Shown here piece after piece: positions 14,297 to 22,768 of a stretch of 64,000 nt of DNA (position 1 is its first letter; every line of letters begins with the position of its first letter). This DNA comes from SKPT01 sp040905445 (lineage in GTDB: Bacteria; Planctomycetota; Phycisphaerae; Phycisphaerales; Phycisphaeraceae). The translations under genes and the position numbers were made by a program. The notes below the pieces were generated by a model. It made no database searches and had not been told where the DNA came from. It saw nothing but the letters and a program-made list of their open reading frames with translations. The stretch spans positions 1-64,000 of the forward strand of contig JBBDRN010000049.1 of NCBI GenBank assembly GCA_040905445.1, given 5' to 3'.

Positions 14297-15811
14297 CTAC
14301 AACTCGCGGTCGAGCAGGCGGTATTGCACCGCCTCGGCGACGTGCTCCGAGCCGATGGTGTCGACGCCGGCGAGGTCGGCGATCGTGCGTGCCACGCGGC
14401 GGATCTTGTCGTACGCCCGGGCGCTCAGGCTCAGCTCGCTCATCGCCTGGCGCAGGAGCTCGCGGCCGGTGTCGTCGAGGATGGCCAAGCGGTCGAGTTC
14501 GCGACCGGTCAGCGCGCTGTTGGGCTTGAGCGCGCTGCCGTTGCGCTTGATCTGCCGCTGACGCGCGGCGAGCACCTGTTCGCGCAGCTCCGCGGAGCTT
14601 GTGCCGGAGCGCTGGCCGCTCAACTGCTGGTAAGGCACGGGCGGGACTTCGACGTGCAGATCGACGCGGTCGATGAACGGGCCCGACAGCCGCGCGAGGT
14701 AGCGCTGCATCTGGCGATGGCTGAACTCGTCTGTCGGCTTGTCGCCCTTGGGCGTCGGGTTCATCGCACCCAGCAGCAGGAAGCGGGCGGGGAAGCGGAT
14801 GGAGCTATGGGCCCGCGAAATGGTGACGTAGCCGTCCTCGAGCGGCTGTCGGAGTGTCTCGAGCACGCCGCGCGGGAACTCGGGGACCTCATCGAGGAAG
14901 AGCACGCCGCGGTGCGCGAGGCTGACTTCGCCGGGCTTGGGGATCGTGCCGCCGCCGATCATCGCCGCGCTGCTGGCGGTGTGGTGCGGCGTGCGCACGG
15001 GGCGATGGCGGATGAGCGATTGCCCCGCGGGCACCTGGCCGACGGCCGAGTAGATGCGCGTGATCTCCAGCGCTTCCTCGCGCGACAGCGGCGGCAGGAT
15101 CGAGGGCATGGCCTTGGCGACCATCGTTTTTCCTGTGCCCGCCGGGCCGAGCATGAGCAGGTTGTGCGACCCCGACGCCGCGAGCACGGCCGCACGCTTG
15201 ACTGCCTCCTGGCCGCGGATGTCCGCGAAGTCGACCTCGCCGCGGTCGTCGAAGCCAAAGGCATCGTCGGCGGCGTCGGCGATCGGCTCGATGTCGGTCT
15301 GCTCGTTAAGAAAGCCGACGACCTGCGCGAGCGTGTCGGCGGGGTAGACGTTGACGCCGCCGACGCCGGCCGCTTCCTCGGCGTTGTCGACGGGCACGAT
15401 GAGGCCGGCCATGTCATGCTCGCGCGCGAGCAGCGCAAGATTGATCGCGCCGCGAATGGGGCGAAGTCGACCGTCAAGCGCGAGCTCGCCGGCGAAGAGG
15501 AACCGCTTGTGGCGCTCGGTCTGGATGGCGCGTTCGGCGATGAGCAGGCCGACGGCGATGGGCAGGTCGAAGGCCGGGCCTTCCTTGCGGATGTCCGCGG
15601 GGGCGAGGTTGACGAGCAGGCGGGCGAGCGGAAAGGGGAAGCCGGAGTTGACCATTGCGGAGCGAACGCGCTCGATGGATTCTTTCACGGCCGCGTCAGG
15701 CAGGCCGACGATGGTCGTCTTGGGCAGGCCTTCCTCGGCGACGTCGACCTCGACCTCACACGGAAGCGGGTCGATGCCCTGCAGGACGAAGCTGTGGACC
15801 TGGGCGAGCAT
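14297..15811 (-). CDS. comM: YifB/ComM family Mg-chelatase-like AAA+ ATPase
   Basis: A 504-residue protein. It opens MLAQVHSFVLQGIDPLPCEV with the Lon-like/ChlI N-terminal domain (TTIVGLPDAAVKESIERVRS). The AAA+ core follows: Walker A GPAGTGKTMVAKAMP, Walker B GVLFLDEVPEF, and the C-terminal Mg_chelatase block LSARAYDKIRRVARTIADLA. ComM homologues are helicases that promote branch migration during integration of transformed DNA. The NPCPCG cysteine motif typical of the family reads NPTPKGD here. A TATACT box lies only 6 bp before the ATG, compatible with a leaderless mRNA. The promoter and first codons are duplicated at 16157-16254. Confidence 0.94.
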   Translation of the reverse strand: MLAQVHSFVLQGIDPLPCEVEVDVAEEGLPKTTIVGLPDAAVKESIERVRSAMVNSGFPFPLARLLVNLAPADIRKEGPAFDLPIAVGLLIAERAIQTERHKRFLFAGELALDGRLRPIRGAINLALLAREHDMAGLIVPVDNAEEAAGVGGVNVYPADTLAQVVGFLNEQTDIEPIADAADDAFGFDDRGEVDFADIRGQEAVKRAAVLAASGSHNLLMLGPAGTGKTMVAKAMPSILPPLSREEALEITRIYSAVGQVPAGQSLIRHRPVRTPHHTASSAAMIGGGTIPKPGEVSLAHRGVLFLDEVPEFPRGVLETLRQPLEDGYVTISRAHSSIRFPARFLLLGAMNPTPKGDKPTDEFSHRQMQRYLARLSGPFIDRVDLHVEVPPVPYQQLSGQRSGTSSAELREQVLAARQRQIKRNGSALKPNSALTGRELDRLAILDDTGRELLRQAMSELSLSARAYDKIRRVARTIADLAGVDTIGSEHVAEAVQYRLLDREL

Positions 15812-15856
15812 GGGGCGAGTATACCCGAGAGCAGGCAGGTACCATGCAGCCGATCG

Positions 15857-16108
15857 TTATCGGATTCTGGACAGGGGAATACCGATTGCCGCAAGCAGAG
15901 CCAGAACGGGCAACAGTGATGTGCCCACGAACATGACGCCGAGAGGCCATTGCGGGTGGTCGCCATAAAGGCACAAGGCCACGTAAGCCGTGCCCAAGGC
16001 CCCCGGCACGAGGAGCACCCCCCGCCAGATGCCACGGGCAAAAAAACTGCCGGTCATCGAGCCAGCAAGCACAAGAATCATTGGCGAGCACGCGATTAGA
16101 AGAGCCAC
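15857..16108 (-). CDS. Small hydrophobic membrane protein, unknown
   Basis: An 83-residue frame with two to three hydrophobic segments: ACSPMILVLAGSMTGSFFA, GVLLVPGALGTAYVALCLYG, and LGVMFVGTSLLPVLALLAAI. It starts with GTG at 16108, and ATG eight codons further on is an alternative. It lies exactly between comM and the duplicated comM 5' end, and its start overlaps the end of that truncated copy. The promoter carried by the duplicate probably drives it. I recognise no family. Confidence 0.55.
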   Translation of the reverse strand: MALLIACSPMILVLAGSMTGSFFARGIWRGVLLVPGALGTAYVALCLYGDHPQWPLGVMFVGTSLLPVLALLAAIGIPLSRIR

Positions 16109-16242
16109 TTGGTATATCCCCGCGAGGTCGGTCTTTTACTGGCGAAGTGCGTCCAGTTGGGCAGGCCTTCCTCGGCAACATCGACCTCGCATGGGAGTGG
16201 GTCGATGCCCTGCAGGACGAAGCTGTGGACCTGGGCGAGCAT
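16096..16242 (-). pseudogene. Truncated duplicate of the comM 5' end
   Basis: A 48-codon frame: MLAQVHSFVLQGIDPLPCEV then DVAEEGLP, identical to the comM N-terminus except for one lost Glu-Val pair (a 6-nt deletion). It then diverges (NWTHFASKRP) and stops. The matching DNA (16157-16254) also includes the TATACT box upstream of the ATG. It is a partial duplication about 430 bp upstream of the intact gene. Confidence 0.85.
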
Positions 16243-16294
16243 GGGGGGAGTATAGCGGACGGGGCGGGGGGTGAGTGTGAACAGGCAACGGCGG

Positions 16295-16819
16295 CTAAAG
16301 ACCCCGGGACGCATAGCTGAACAATCCTGCGAGGTAGAACTGAGGCAAGAAGTAGACGAGCACATTGAAGAGGTAACCGGCATCGGTTTCGAGATCCAGT
16401 GTCAGGAACCACAGGGCAACCGCGGCGATTAGGATCGGCAGGCCGGCCCACGCGAGACGGCGCGTTCGAGAATTGCCGCGCAAATCTGCCTCGACCGCCA
16501 ATCCCGCGATCAACAGGATGACGAGCAAGGTCTCCATGCAGACCACGGGAAACCACGTCCACGTGTAGAACGCCCATATCGACGAACCGGGAGGGGTGGC
16601 ATGCTGGAACATCTGAGGGAATGAAACTGTCGCCAGAGCAGCCGCGACGGGCCACGACCACCGGAACCAGCGTTGCACCGCGCCCATTTGAAAAGCACCG
16701 ATCGCGATCAGGATGTATCCGATGAAGGTCGGAAGGCATGCTTCAATGCCGTTCACCGTGATATTGATGGCCACGCAGAGAAGTCCGCCGGCGATCAATT
16801 GGTAGCGTCCGTCGTTCAT
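16295..16819 (-). CDS. Integral membrane protein, unknown
   Basis: A 174-residue protein with about five hydrophobic helices (for example LIAGGLLCVAINITVNGIEA, FIGYILIAIGAFQMGAVQ, VVCMETLLVILLIAGLAVEA, LAWAGLPILIAAVALWFLTL, FNVLVYFLPQFYLAGLFSYA). ATG at 16819 is preceded by GGGGGACG, a fair ribosome-binding site. Base composition is somewhat lower in GC than the neighbours. It sits upstream of the comM duplication on the same strand. No family is recognised and no partner is evident. Confidence 0.75.
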   Translation of the reverse strand: MNDGRYQLIAGGLLCVAINITVNGIEACLPTFIGYILIAIGAFQMGAVQRWFRWSWPVAAALATVSFPQMFQHATPPGSSIWAFYTWTWFPVVCMETLLVILLIAGLAVEADLRGNSRTRRLAWAGLPILIAAVALWFLTLDLETDAGYLFNVLVYFLPQFYLAGLFSYASRGL

Positions 16820-17099
16820 GCGTCCCCCATGAGATGATGGCGGCTGTACCAGTGTCGGTCCTGCCGAAGGTTCAAGTCCCGCCTATGTAGATCGGCGGGT
16901 GGCCCGAAGGGGGTGCCACACAGCATCCCGAAGGGTGCTGTGTGCGAATCACCTGTTGCGGCCGATCCGCCCTTTGTGCATTGTACCGCGCAATGACTCC
17001 CAGCCATTGACGAAAGCTCAAGCGGATCGACACGCCCGCCCACGCACGATGTCTGCCCTTTTCCTGCTTTACGCAGGCGCGTCGACCGGAGGCCGACGG

Positions 17100-20000
17100 C
17101 TAACGCGGGGCGCGACTGGCGAGTTTGAGCTCCTGCACGAGGCAGTAGAGCACGGGCACGGAGAACATCGTCAGCAGGACGAAGAACATGCCGCCGACGC
17201 TGGGGATGGCCATCGGGATCATGATGTCCGCGCCGGCGCCGGTGGCGGTGAGCACGGGCAGCAGCGCGAGGATCGTCGTGGCGGTGGTCATGAGACAGGG
17301 CCGAATGCGGCGGACGCCCGCGTCGAGCGTGAGCTGACGCACCTCGGCGATGCTCGTCGGCGGCGTGCGCGCGAAGCTCTGGTTGAGGTAAGTCGCGATG
17401 ATCACGCCGTTGTCCACCGCGATGCCGAACAGCGCGAGGAAGCCGACCCACACGGCGACGGAAAGGTTGATCGGGCGCAGGTTGAACAGCTCGCGCATGT
17501 TGACGCCGAAGACGGTGAAGTTGGCGAACCCCTCGCTCGCGTAGGGGTAGAGCATGGCGAAGCCGCCCGCCCAGGCGACGGCGATCGAGCTGAAGACGAT
17601 GAGCGTCGTGATGACCGAACGGAACTGAAAGTAGAGGATGAGGAAGATGATGGCCAGCGCGATGGGGATGACGATGCGCAGGGTGGCGACGGCGCTGGCC
17701 TGGTGCTCGTAGTTGCCCGCGAAGCGCCAGCTCACGCCGGGCGGGACGCTGAGCCGGCCGGCGGCGACCTGGCTGTCGAGATGGGCGCGCACCTGTTCGA
17801 CGACATCGACCTCGGCGAGGGGAGCTTGTGATCGCGCGGGGGAGAACGTGACGTAGGCGGTGAGGAACGTGTCCTCCGCGCGGATCATCTGCGGCCCGCG
17901 CTCGTAGCGGATCTCCGCGAGCTGGCCGAGCGGGATATGCGTCCCGTCGGGCGCGGCCACGATGACACGCTCAAGGTCGTCGATGTCCTGGCGGAGCTCG
18001 CGCGGGTAGCGCACGCGCACGCCGTAGCGCTCGCGGCCTTCGACGGTGGTGGTGGCGATCATGCCGCCCACCGCGGTCTGAAGGGTCTCGTGCACGTCGG
18101 CAACGCGTAGCCCGAAGCGCGCGATCGCCTCGCGATCAGGGTGGATTTCGAGGTACGGCTTGCCCACGACGCGCTCGGCGCTGACCGTCGCGGGGTCGAC
18201 GGCGGGCACCTCGCGCACGACACGCTCGAGCTCGAGGGCCATGCGATCGAGCGTGTCGAGGTCCGGGGCGCGCAGCTTGATGCCCATCGGGGCGCGCATG
18301 CCGGTCTGCAGCATCACTTGCCGCGTCTCGATCGGCTGCAGTGGCGAAGCCCCCGTCGTGCCGGGCAGTGCGGCGGCGGCGGCGATCTCGTTCCAGATGT
18401 CGCGCGGGCTTTGGATGTGCTCGCGCCACTGGCGGAACGGGCGACCGCCCTCGTCGGCGACGATGAGCTCGCCGGCGTCGTCACGCAGGTACTCGCCGCG
18501 GTCGGCGTCGTAGACGAACTCGACGCGACGGCCGGCGTCGTCGGTGACGTACTCGCTCTTGTAGTTGACCACGGACTCGAGCATGGAGATCGGCGCGGGG
18601 TCGAGTGCGGAGTCGGTGCGGCCGATCTTGCCGAACACGCCCTCGACCTCGGGCACGCCGGCGATCGCCATGTCCTGGTAGCGCAGCACGTCGAGCGCTT
18701 CGCCCATCGAGGCGTGCGGCATCGTGCTGGGCATCCAGAGAAACGTGCCTTCATCGAAGGGCGGCATGAACTCGCGGCCGAGGCCGGGCAGGTTGTGGCT
18801 GAGCTCGACCCATGGGCGCGAGACGCGCAGCGCGTCGTCATAGCGCGCGGCGAGCAGCGCCAGGCCTGTCACGGCGACGAGCAACAGCGCCAGCGGGATG
18901 CCCACGATGGCCGCGGCGGCCGCGCGCGGGGTGTCGGCGGCGCGGAACATCGGGTAGACATCCCACGCGGCGGCGAGCAGGACAAAGCAGGCCATCGCGG
19001 GAAGGGCGACGGGCGCGACGGCCTCGAAGCCGAGCCAGACGCTCAGGCCAAAGGCGATGAGCGCGGCGGGAAGGATGAGGAACGTGCCCTTGAGCACGAG
19101 GCAGACGCGCAGCAGGTGCGGGTAGACGAGCATGAACAGCCAGAAGCCCGCGAGCAGGCCGCCGAGGAGGCCGACGACGAAGATGAGGTTGCGGATGAGG
19201 CCGCGCTCCGGGCCGAGCGGCTCCCAGACGATTGCGAGGATGATGGCGACGGTGACGCCCGCCACCGCGCTGGCGAGCATGGCGCCGGCGCGGTGCATGC
19301 GGTCGGCGACGCGCTGAGGCATCGCGTCGGCGATGAGTTGGTAGATGACGGCCGCCAGCAGCAGCAATCCCATCGGCCACACCCACGACCAGCCGAGCAT
19401 CAGCGCGGCGATCGTGACGGCGATGGCGGCAACGCCCAGCCCCGCGAGCAGCGCGCGGCGGATCGCTCGGCCGGGCGAGCGTGCGGCGATGACGAGATGG
19501 ATCGCCGCCGGCACGATCACCAGCGCCGCGAAGATCGCGCCGACGAGCACGAACGTCTTCGTATACGCCAGCGGGATGAACATCCTGCCCTCGGCGCCGC
19601 TCATCGTGAACACTGGCAGAAAGCTGACGATGGTCGTGCTGATGGCTGTGAGGATCGCGCTGCCGACCTCGCGCGTGCCGCGGTAGACGACTTCGATGCG
19701 GGGTTCGTCCGGCGGGGCGTCGCGCAGGTGCTTGAGCACGTTCTCCGTGACGATGACGCCCATGTCGACGATCGTGCCGATGGCGATCGCGATGCCCGCC
19801 AGCGCCACGACGTTGGCGTCGACGCCCGCGAGCTTCATCATGATGAAGCTCATCAGCACCGCCAGCGGCAGCATGGCGCTGATGACCAGGGCGCTGCGCA
19901 GGTGCACGACGAGCACGAGCACGACGATGATGGTCACGAGGATCTGCTGCGCCAGCGCGTCGTTGAGCGTGCCGAGCGTGCGGTGGATGAGGTCGGTGCG

Positions 20001-21251
20001 GTCGTAGAAGGGGACGATGGTGAGCTGGCTGATGGTGGCCCACTCGGGCCAGTCGCCGCGCGGCGTGCTGCGCAGGTGCTCGAGCCAGGCGCCATCCGGA
20101 TCGCTGGTCGCGTTCCGGCCTCCCTCCCCTCCCGTGGGGAAGGGGGCAAGGCCGGCGTCCGCCGCGTACGCATCAACCGTCGCGCGATCGACGCGCTGCC
20201 AATCGATGGCGACTTTCGCCGGCAGCCCCGGCGCGAGCTCGGCGATCTGCGCCTTGACGTTGTGGATCGCCTGCAGCGGGTTGTAGCCCTCGCGCACGAC
20301 GGCGACGCCGCCGACGGCCTCTGCGCCGCCGACCGTCAGTGCCCCGCGGCGCGGCGCCGGGCCGCGCGTCACGTGCGCGACGTCGCCGACGCGCACGGGG
20401 ACGTGGCCCGGCCGGGCGTCGACGACGGCGCGCTCGATGTCGGTGATGCTCTTGACGAAGCCCACGCCGCGGATGACGTACTCGACGCCGTTGATCTCGG
20501 TGACGCCCGCGCCGACGTCCAGGTTGGCGTCGCGCACGGCGGCGAGCAGCCGGGACAGTGTCACGTCGTAAGCGCGCAGTGCGTCGGGGTCGGCCTCGAC
20601 GACATACTCGGGCACGTGCCCGCCGATCGACGCGACCTCGCTGACGCCCTCGGCCGCGAGCAGACCGAAGCGGACCAGCCAGTCCTGCGCCGCGCGCAGC
20701 TCGCCGAGGTCCCAGCCGCCGACCGGCTCGCCGTCGGGGTCGCGGCCTTCGAGCGTGTACCAGAAGATCTGCCCCAGCCCGGTCGCGTCCGGACCCAGCG
20801 CGGGCGAGACGCCGGCGGGCAACGTGTCCGCGGATAGGGCATTGAGCTTTTCGAGAATGCGGCTGCGCGACCAGTAGAACTCGGTGTCCTCGTCGAAGAT
20901 GAGGAAGATCATCGATGCGCCGAACATCGATGTGCTGCGCACTTCGCGCACGCCCGGCAGGCCCATGAGGTTGACCGTCAGCGGATAGGTGAGTTGGTCC
21001 TCGACGTCCTGCGGCGAGCGCCCGGGCCACTCGGTGTAGACGATCTGCTGGTTCTCGCCCAGGTTCGGGATCGCGTCGACCGGCACCGGATCGCGCGGCA
21101 GCAGCGCGATGTCCCAGTCAAACGGCGCGACCGCGACACCCCAGCCGACGATGAGGAGCGTCAGCAGGACCACCACCAGCTTCTGTTCGAGAAAGAAGCG
21201 GATGACGGGGTCGACAAGGCTGCGCTCGGTGGGTTGATGATGGTCAGTCAT
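17100..21251 (-). CDS. cusA: CusA/CzcA-type heavy-metal efflux RND transporter, enlarged
   Basis: A 1383-residue inner-membrane proton antiporter, about 340 residues longer than typical CusA. Family marks: TEWPGRSPQDVEDQLTYPLT and VREVRSTSMFGASMIFLIFD near the N-terminus, IGTIVDMGVIVTENVLKHL in the TM4 region, the QTGMRAPMGIKL substrate-domain block with methionines, and FGIAVDNGVIIATYLNQSFA in the second half. The excess lies mainly around residues 560-800, which add several hydrophobic helices, plus a polar insert near 900-950. A short low-complexity insert (PFPTGGEGG, about residue 365) coincides with a CCTCCCCTCCC repeat. It is the last gene of the efflux operon after CusB. It probably exports Cu/Ag or another soft metal. 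Confidence 0.94.
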   Translation of the reverse strand: MTDHHQPTERSLVDPVIRFFLEQKLVVVLLTLLIVGWGVAVAPFDWDIALLPRDPVPVDAIPNLGENQQIVYTEWPGRSPQDVEDQLTYPLTVNLMGLPGVREVRSTSMFGASMIFLIFDEDTEFYWSRSRILEKLNALSADTLPAGVSPALGPDATGLGQIFWYTLEGRDPDGEPVGGWDLGELRAAQDWLVRFGLLAAEGVSEVASIGGHVPEYVVEADPDALRAYDVTLSRLLAAVRDANLDVGAGVTEINGVEYVIRGVGFVKSITDIERAVVDARPGHVPVRVGDVAHVTRGPAPRRGALTVGGAEAVGGVAVVREGYNPLQAIHNVKAQIAELAPGLPAKVAIDWQRVDRATVDAYAADAGLAPFPTGGEGGRNATSDPDGAWLEHLRSTPRGDWPEWATISQLTIVPFYDRTDLIHRTLGTLNDALAQQILVTIIVVLVLVVHLRSALVISAMLPLAVLMSFIMMKLAGVDANVVALAGIAIAIGTIVDMGVIVTENVLKHLRDAPPDEPRIEVVYRGTREVGSAILTAISTTIVSFLPVFTMSGAEGRMFIPLAYTKTFVLVGAIFAALVIVPAAIHLVIAARSPGRAIRRALLAGLGVAAIAVTIAALMLGWSWVWPMGLLLLAAVIYQLIADAMPQRVADRMHRAGAMLASAVAGVTVAIILAIVWEPLGPERGLIRNLIFVVGLLGGLLAGFWLFMLVYPHLLRVCLVLKGTFLILPAALIAFGLSVWLGFEAVAPVALPAMACFVLLAAAWDVYPMFRAADTPRAAAAAIVGIPLALLLVAVTGLALLAARYDDALRVSRPWVELSHNLPGLGREFMPPFDEGTFLWMPSTMPHASMGEALDVLRYQDMAIAGVPEVEGVFGKIGRTDSALDPAPISMLESVVNYKSEYVTDDAGRRVEFVYDADRGEYLRDDAGELIVADEGGRPFRQWREHIQSPRDIWNEIAAAAALPGTTGASPLQPIETRQVMLQTGMRAPMGIKLRAPDLDTLDRMALELERVVREVPAVDPATVSAERVVGKPYLEIHPDREAIARFGLRVADVHETLQTAVGGMIATTTVEGRERYGVRVRYPRELRQDIDDLERVIVAAPDGTHIPLGQLAEIRYERGPQMIRAEDTFLTAYVTFSPARSQAPLAEVDVVEQVRAHLDSQVAAGRLSVPPGVSWRFAGNYEHQASAVATLRIVIPIALAIIFLILYFQFRSVITTLIVFSSIAVAWAGGFAMLYPYASEGFANFTVFGVNMRELFNLRPINLSVAVWVGFLALFGIAVDNGVIIATYLNQSFARTPPTSIAEVRQLTLDAGVRRIRPCLMTTATTILALLPVLTATGAGADIMIPMAIPSVGGMFFVLLTMFSVPVLYCLVQELKLASRAPR

Positions 21252-21268
21252 GGGTCAAGCGCCCGCCT

Positions 21269-21293
21269 ATAAAGCCGGGACCGCTGGTCCCGG
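21269..21293. repeat. TATAAAGCCGGGACC palindrome, short copy
   Basis: TATAAAGCCGGGACCGCTGG followed by TCCCGG, between cusB and cusA. A single terminal palindrome of the family whose 175-bp elements occur at 45272, 56011 and 61730. Confidence 0.75.
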
Positions 21294-21382
21294 CCGAAAT
21301 GCGGCAGGTCATCGTCACGGCGAACCGTCCGCCGCCCCACGTCATCCATTCGTGTTCAATCATGTTCATTTGTGGCTGCATC

Positions 21383-22768
21383 CTAATGGTCATGCACGGG
21401 CGGCGCCGACGGCGCGGGAGCGGCGGGCGCACGGTCGGCCTCGCCGGTGAACAACTCGTCGCGCGCCATCATGCTCGCCCGGCCGCGGATCTGTAGCTCG
21501 CTGTCGAGCTTGAACGCCCCGTAAGTCACGACTTGCTCGCCCTCGGCGAGTCCTTCCTCGACGATGTAATGCTCGCCGACGCGCGGGCCGAGTGTCACCT
21601 GCCTCGCTTCGAAGCTCGCCCGCTCGGCATCGGGAAGCCTGACGTAGACGATGGCCCGGCGCCCGGTGATCAGCGGCGCGCTGCGCGGAATGATAAGCGG
21701 GGGCAGCGCCTGCTCATCGCCGGGCACGGCTTCGACGCTCGCTCGCACCGCGCCGCGCGCGAACATGCCGGGCTTGAGCTCGCCGCCGGCGTTGCCCACA
21801 TTGAGGCGCACGCGGGCCGTGCGGCTGCGCTCGTCGACGACGGGGTCGATGAACGCGACCGTTGCGTCGAACGTGCGCCCGGGCTGCGCCTCGAGTGTGA
21901 ACGTGGCGCGCTGGCCGACGCGAAGCCACGGCAGGTCGGACTCGTAGGCTTCGAGCTCCAGCCAGAGGCTGGACAGGTCGGCGATGCGGGCGATCCGCTG
22001 ACCCTCGGCCAGATGCTCGCCCCGCCGCGCGTCAAGCTGCTGGACCACACCCGCGACCGGGCTGCGCAGCTCGTAGGTGCGCGGCGCCTCGCCGGCTTCG
22101 AGGACGGCGTCGATCTGGTCGTCGTCCACGCCGAGGCGGACGAGGCGCGACCGCGCGGCCGCAAGGCTCGTGCTCGCCCGCGCGTTGTCCCCGCCGGCCA
22201 CGAGCAGCAGCTCGCGCGCGGCGGCGGTGATCGCCGGGCTATCGAGCTCGGCTATCACCTCGCCCTGCTCGACCGGCCGCCAGGTGTAGTCGGCGTGCAG
22301 CGTCTCGATGTAGCTCTCGGCCCGGACGACAAGGTCGCGCGCGGCGCGCTCGTCAAACGCGAGGCGGCCGACGAAGACCACATCGAGCGCCACCGGCCGC
22401 CGCTCGGCCGGCAGCGTCTGGATGTCGAGCAGCGCATGGGCGCGGCCGGTCAGCCGGAGCATCGGCAGGGGGCGATCGTCCGCCTCACCCGCGTCGTTCA
22501 TCGGCATCTCCACCAACGCCATCCCACAGATCGGGCAGTGAGCGCCCGGGTCGGTCGAACGCTGGTCCGGGTGCATCGGGCAGTAGTACACGTGCTCAGC
22601 CGCGTCGTGGTCGGCATGCTCGCCGGCAGCCGCGGGCCGCGCTCCGCCATCACCGTCGCTCACCCGGACGGCGACGAACGCACCCAGCGCCACCACCACG
22701 AGCAACAGCGCGGCGGCGCCAGCGAGCAGGGGGCGTGCCGTTCGCGGATTGTTGATCCATGTCATCAT
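21383..22768 (-). CDS. cusB: CusB-type periplasmic adaptor (membrane fusion) protein with heavy-metal-binding domain
   Basis: A 461-residue adaptor that links the RND pump to the outer-membrane channel. An N-terminal anchor (LLAGAAALLLVVVALGAFVA) is followed by a metal-binding module YYCPMHPDQRSTDPGAHCPI-CGM (Cys63, His66, Cys78, Cys81, Met83), the YHS-like domain often attached to CusB proteins. The HlyD-type hairpin and barrel follow (ELRSPVAGVVQQLDARRGEH, LSSLWLELEAYESDLPWLRV). The C-terminus is His-containing. Its ATG overlaps the stop of the upstream TolC gene (ATGA), showing translational coupling. Confidence 0.94.
   Translation of the reverse strand: MMTWINNPRTARPLLAGAAALLLVVVALGAFVAVRVSDGDGGARPAAAGEHADHDAAEHVYYCPMHPDQRSTDPGAHCPICGMALVEMPMNDAGEADDRPLPMLRLTGRAHALLDIQTLPAERRPVALDVVFVGRLAFDERAARDLVVRAESYIETLHADYTWRPVEQGEVIAELDSPAITAAARELLLVAGGDNARASTSLAAARSRLVRLGVDDDQIDAVLEAGEAPRTYELRSPVAGVVQQLDARRGEHLAEGQRIARIADLSSLWLELEAYESDLPWLRVGQRATFTLEAQPGRTFDATVAFIDPVVDERSRTARVRLNVGNAGGELKPGMFARGAVRASVEAVPGDEQALPPLIIPRSAPLITGRRAIVYVRLPDAERASFEARQVTLGPRVGEHYIVEEGLAEGEQVVTYGAFKLDSELQIRGRASMMARDELFTGEADRAPAAPAPSAPPVHDH

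Noticed and set aside
16899..17831. 310-codon plus-strand frame over the cusA 3' end
   Set aside because: His/Arg/Asp-rich antisense shadow; the 16820-17099 gap itself shows only a CACACAGCA/TGCTGTGTG hairpin.
18141..20837. 898-codon open frame antisense to cusA
   Set aside because: Arg/Asp/His-rich shadow of the RND transporter; no start signal or domain.
21244..21432. 62-codon frame between cusB and cusA
   Set aside because: It overlaps the end of cusB and the start of cusA and is partly repeat DNA; no domain or ribosome-binding site.
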